Shown: piece by piece, positions 6,135 through 7,463 of the stretch
Layout of the letters: the number at the start of each line of letters is the position of its first letter
Position numbering within the stretch: position 1 is the first letter of the stretch
Origin: an uncultured Spirochaetaceae bacterium
GTDB lineage: Bacteria > Spirochaetota > Spirochaetia > Treponematales > Treponemataceae
Reading direction: 5' to 3'
Assembly: GCA_902766345.1 (NCBI GenBank)
Contig: CACXDK010000245.1
Span: 1 to 7,463 of the forward strand
Length of the DNA: 7,463 nt
Notes under the pieces: generated by a model
Databases searched by the model: none
What the model saw: the letters and a program-made list of their open reading frames with translations, nothing else
What the model was told of the DNA's origin: nothing
Position numbers and translations under genes: made by a program

Positions 6135-6748
6135 TCTTCAGCCTCCTTACTGCTTACGCGCTCAAGCTTTCGCTTTGAAATCTTACTGCGTACAACAGCT
6201 GCAACCTGTTCATCACCAAGGAATACATTGATACGCTTGATGTTTGCCTTCGTTTCTGGAATTTTTACCTTTTCGAACAGATTAACACGCTGTGTTGTGG
6301 TTCTAAGTTCTTGAGAAAGTAATCGAACCTGCTCATCAAGAACCTCTGCCTGCAAATCAAGTTCCAAAGCTTTTTCCATTCGGTCTGCAGCCATATCTAT
6401 CCATAAAGGTGTTCTATACAGATCATAATCTCCACGACCAAAATCTGCACCTTCATAAATTGGAATTTTTACACCGGCTATATTACCCCAGCCCTTCTTG
6501 ATATTTTTTACAGTTACCATGCCAGGCTTAAAGGCTTCTTTTTCACCAAAAACAGAAATCCATTTCTCAAAATCTTCTTCTAGAGATTTCTTTTGAGCAC
6601 GAACCTCTTTGGCTTTTTCGTCTATAGTACGGATCTCAGACTGCAGCTGTTGTTTTTTGAGTGTAAGCGTAGGAAGATACCGCTGATACATTTTCAGAGA
6701 ATCTTTCTGTGCTTTCAACTCGTTTTTTGTCAGCTTAATCTTTGCCAT
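6131..6748 (-). CDS. atpD: V-type ATPase subunit D (central rotor shaft)
   Basis: Subunit D is the coiled-coil shaft that turns inside the A3B3 head and couples ATP hydrolysis or synthesis to the K ring. The 205-residue product, of usual length, begins with the family-typical MAKIKLTKNELKAQK. Two long helices follow, about 5-65 and 118-165, which would form the antiparallel coiled coil, with a short globular middle (about 75-112, containing IPIYEG) between them. The C-terminus is lysine-, arginine- and glutamate-rich. GAGGA (6755-6759) lies 6 nt before the ATG. The gene starts 13 bp after atpB stops and overlaps atpI by 4 bp, so the three are one operon. Confidence 0.95.
   Translation of the reverse strand: MAKIKLTKNELKAQKDSLKMYQRYLPTLTLKKQQLQSEIRTIDEKAKEVRAQKKSLEEDFEKWISVFGEKEAFKPGMVTVKNIKKGWGNIAGVKIPIYEGADFGRGDYDLYRTPLWIDMAADRMEKALELDLQAEVLDEQVRLLSQELRTTTQRVNLFEKVKIPETKANIKRINVFLGDEQVAAVVRSKISKRKLERVSSKEAEE
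6142..6148 (-). promoter_or_regulatory. Strong Shine-Dalgarno for atpI inside the atpD end
   Basis: AAGGAGG on the - strand, 7 nt before the ATG at 6134, lies within the last codons of atpD. It fixes the atpI start at MIVPMKK rather than at the downstream Met5. Confidence 0.75.
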
Positions 6749-6761
6749 TCAGCATCCTCTT

Positions 6762-7463
6762 TTAGTTTGCAGGCCAGAACTGCTCTATAAGATCTGTTTT
6801 TAGTCCTGTTTCGTTTTTATCAAAACATTTAGACAAAATCTTCCAACCATTATCCAAAGCTTCTTCCAATGGAATATTAACACTCAAATCCATCATCTGA
6901 GCTTCGAACAATTCACCATACTTTAAGAGTTTTTCATCCCAAGCACTCATATTAAAGCCCATACTCTTCTTTTCAAGAGTATCCTTATAAGATGCATAAA
7001 GACGAATCATACCATCCATAAGTGCACGATGATCTTTACGAGTCTTACCATTAACCTGCTGCTTAAGACGAGACAAAGAACCAAATGGTTCAATATGACC
7101 ACCTTTAAGATAAAACTGACCTTCTGTAATATAACCTGTGTTATCAGGAACTGGATGAGTAACATCATCTCCTGGCATAGTTGTAACAGCAAGAATAGTA
7201 ACAGAACCAGAATCTGAAAAGTCAACAGCTTTTTCATATCTAGCAGCCAACTGAGAATACAAATCTCCAGGATAACCACGGTTAGAAGGAACCTGTTCCT
7301 GTGTAATAGCAACTTCCTTCATAGAGTCAGCAAAGTTTGTCATATCTGTCAAAAGACAAAGAACATTTTTTCCCTGAAGTGCAAATTGTTCTGCAACTGC
7401 AAGTGACAAATCTGGAATTTTCATACATTCTACAGTTGGATCTGCAGCAGTATGTATAAACAT
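6762..7463 (-). CDS. atpB: V-type ATPase subunit B (non-catalytic head subunit), N-terminus outside the window
   Basis: Subunit B alternates with catalytic A in the head hexamer and contributes to the nucleotide site at the interface. Only the C-terminal 233 residues are visible. The codon at 7463 happens to be Met but is internal ([10 protein letters not shown] is mid-protein), and roughly 200 residues are missing against a usual 430-470. Visible family marks, numbered from the window edge, are [14 protein letters not shown] (37), [13 protein letters not shown] (61), the nucleotide-domain segment [14 protein letters not shown] (103), and SLSRL (129-133), whose R132 is the likely arginine finger. 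A helical C-terminal domain follows from about 140. Nothing suggests that the gene itself is broken. It is the first visible gene of the operon; subunit A is expected just upstream, beyond the window. Confidence 0.95.
   Translation of the reverse strand: MFIHTAADPTVECMKIPDLSLAVAEQFALQGKNVLCLLTDMTNFADSMKEVAITQEQVPSNRGYPGDLYSQLAARYEKAVDFSDSGSVTILAVTTMPGDDVTHPVPDNTGYITEGQFYLKGGHIEPFGSLSRLKQQVNGKTRKDHRALMDGMIRLYASYKDTLEKKSMGFNMSAWDEKLLKYGELFEAQMMDLSVNIPLEEALDNGWKILSKCFDKNETGLKTDLIEQFWPAN

Noticed and set aside
6762..7463. Truncated or degenerate atpB starting at 7463
   Set aside because: The sequence begins mid-domain at the window edge with full family conservation, so the missing part is simply outside the window.

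Overview
The window reads as ordinary chromosomal DNA of an AT-rich spirochaete, most likely a Treponema or close relative. The main reason is the V-type (A/V-type) ATPase gene order B-D-I-K, which is the order I know from treponemes and chlamydiae. A bacterial V-type ATPase, a DXP-pathway ispG and low-GC codon use fit as well. Genus-level placement is inference.

Layout. (1) At 1-1163, on the + strand, lies the 3' part of a wbaP-like gene for a polyprenyl-phosphate sugar-1-phosphate transferase; its N-terminus lies before the window. (2) At 1164-1315 is a convergent intergenic gap. It holds a GC-rich array of near-palindromic 13-mers repeated at exactly 22 bp, the most unusual feature here. 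(3) From 1316 to the right-hand end everything is on the - strand, transcribed right to left: atpB (partial), atpD, atpI, atpK, ispG and an exported TPR-like protein of unknown role.

The V-ATPase genes are tightly packed: 13 bp between B and D, and a 4-bp ATGA overlap between D and I. The spacing then opens to 126 bp before atpK. That gap holds a good extended -10 promoter, three inverted repeats and a strong ribosome binding site, so the membrane-rotor proteolipid probably has its own expression control, in keeping with its high copy number per complex. A second gap of 91 bp, between atpK and ispG, holds a 19-bp AT-rich palindrome and a stable hairpin just ahead of the ispG ribosome binding site.

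How the genes work together. AtpB and AtpD (stator head and central shaft), AtpI (ion-channel stator) and AtpK (rotor ring) are parts of one rotary ATPase, and AtpK carries residues that suggest Na+ binding. IspG makes the isoprenoid precursor HMBPP, which ultimately feeds polyprenyl carriers such as the undecaprenyl phosphate used by WbaP. The two are not co-transcribed, so that link is metabolic only. I found no mobile element, CRISPR, tRNA or rRNA. The coding part is conventional; the interest is in the intergenic DNA.
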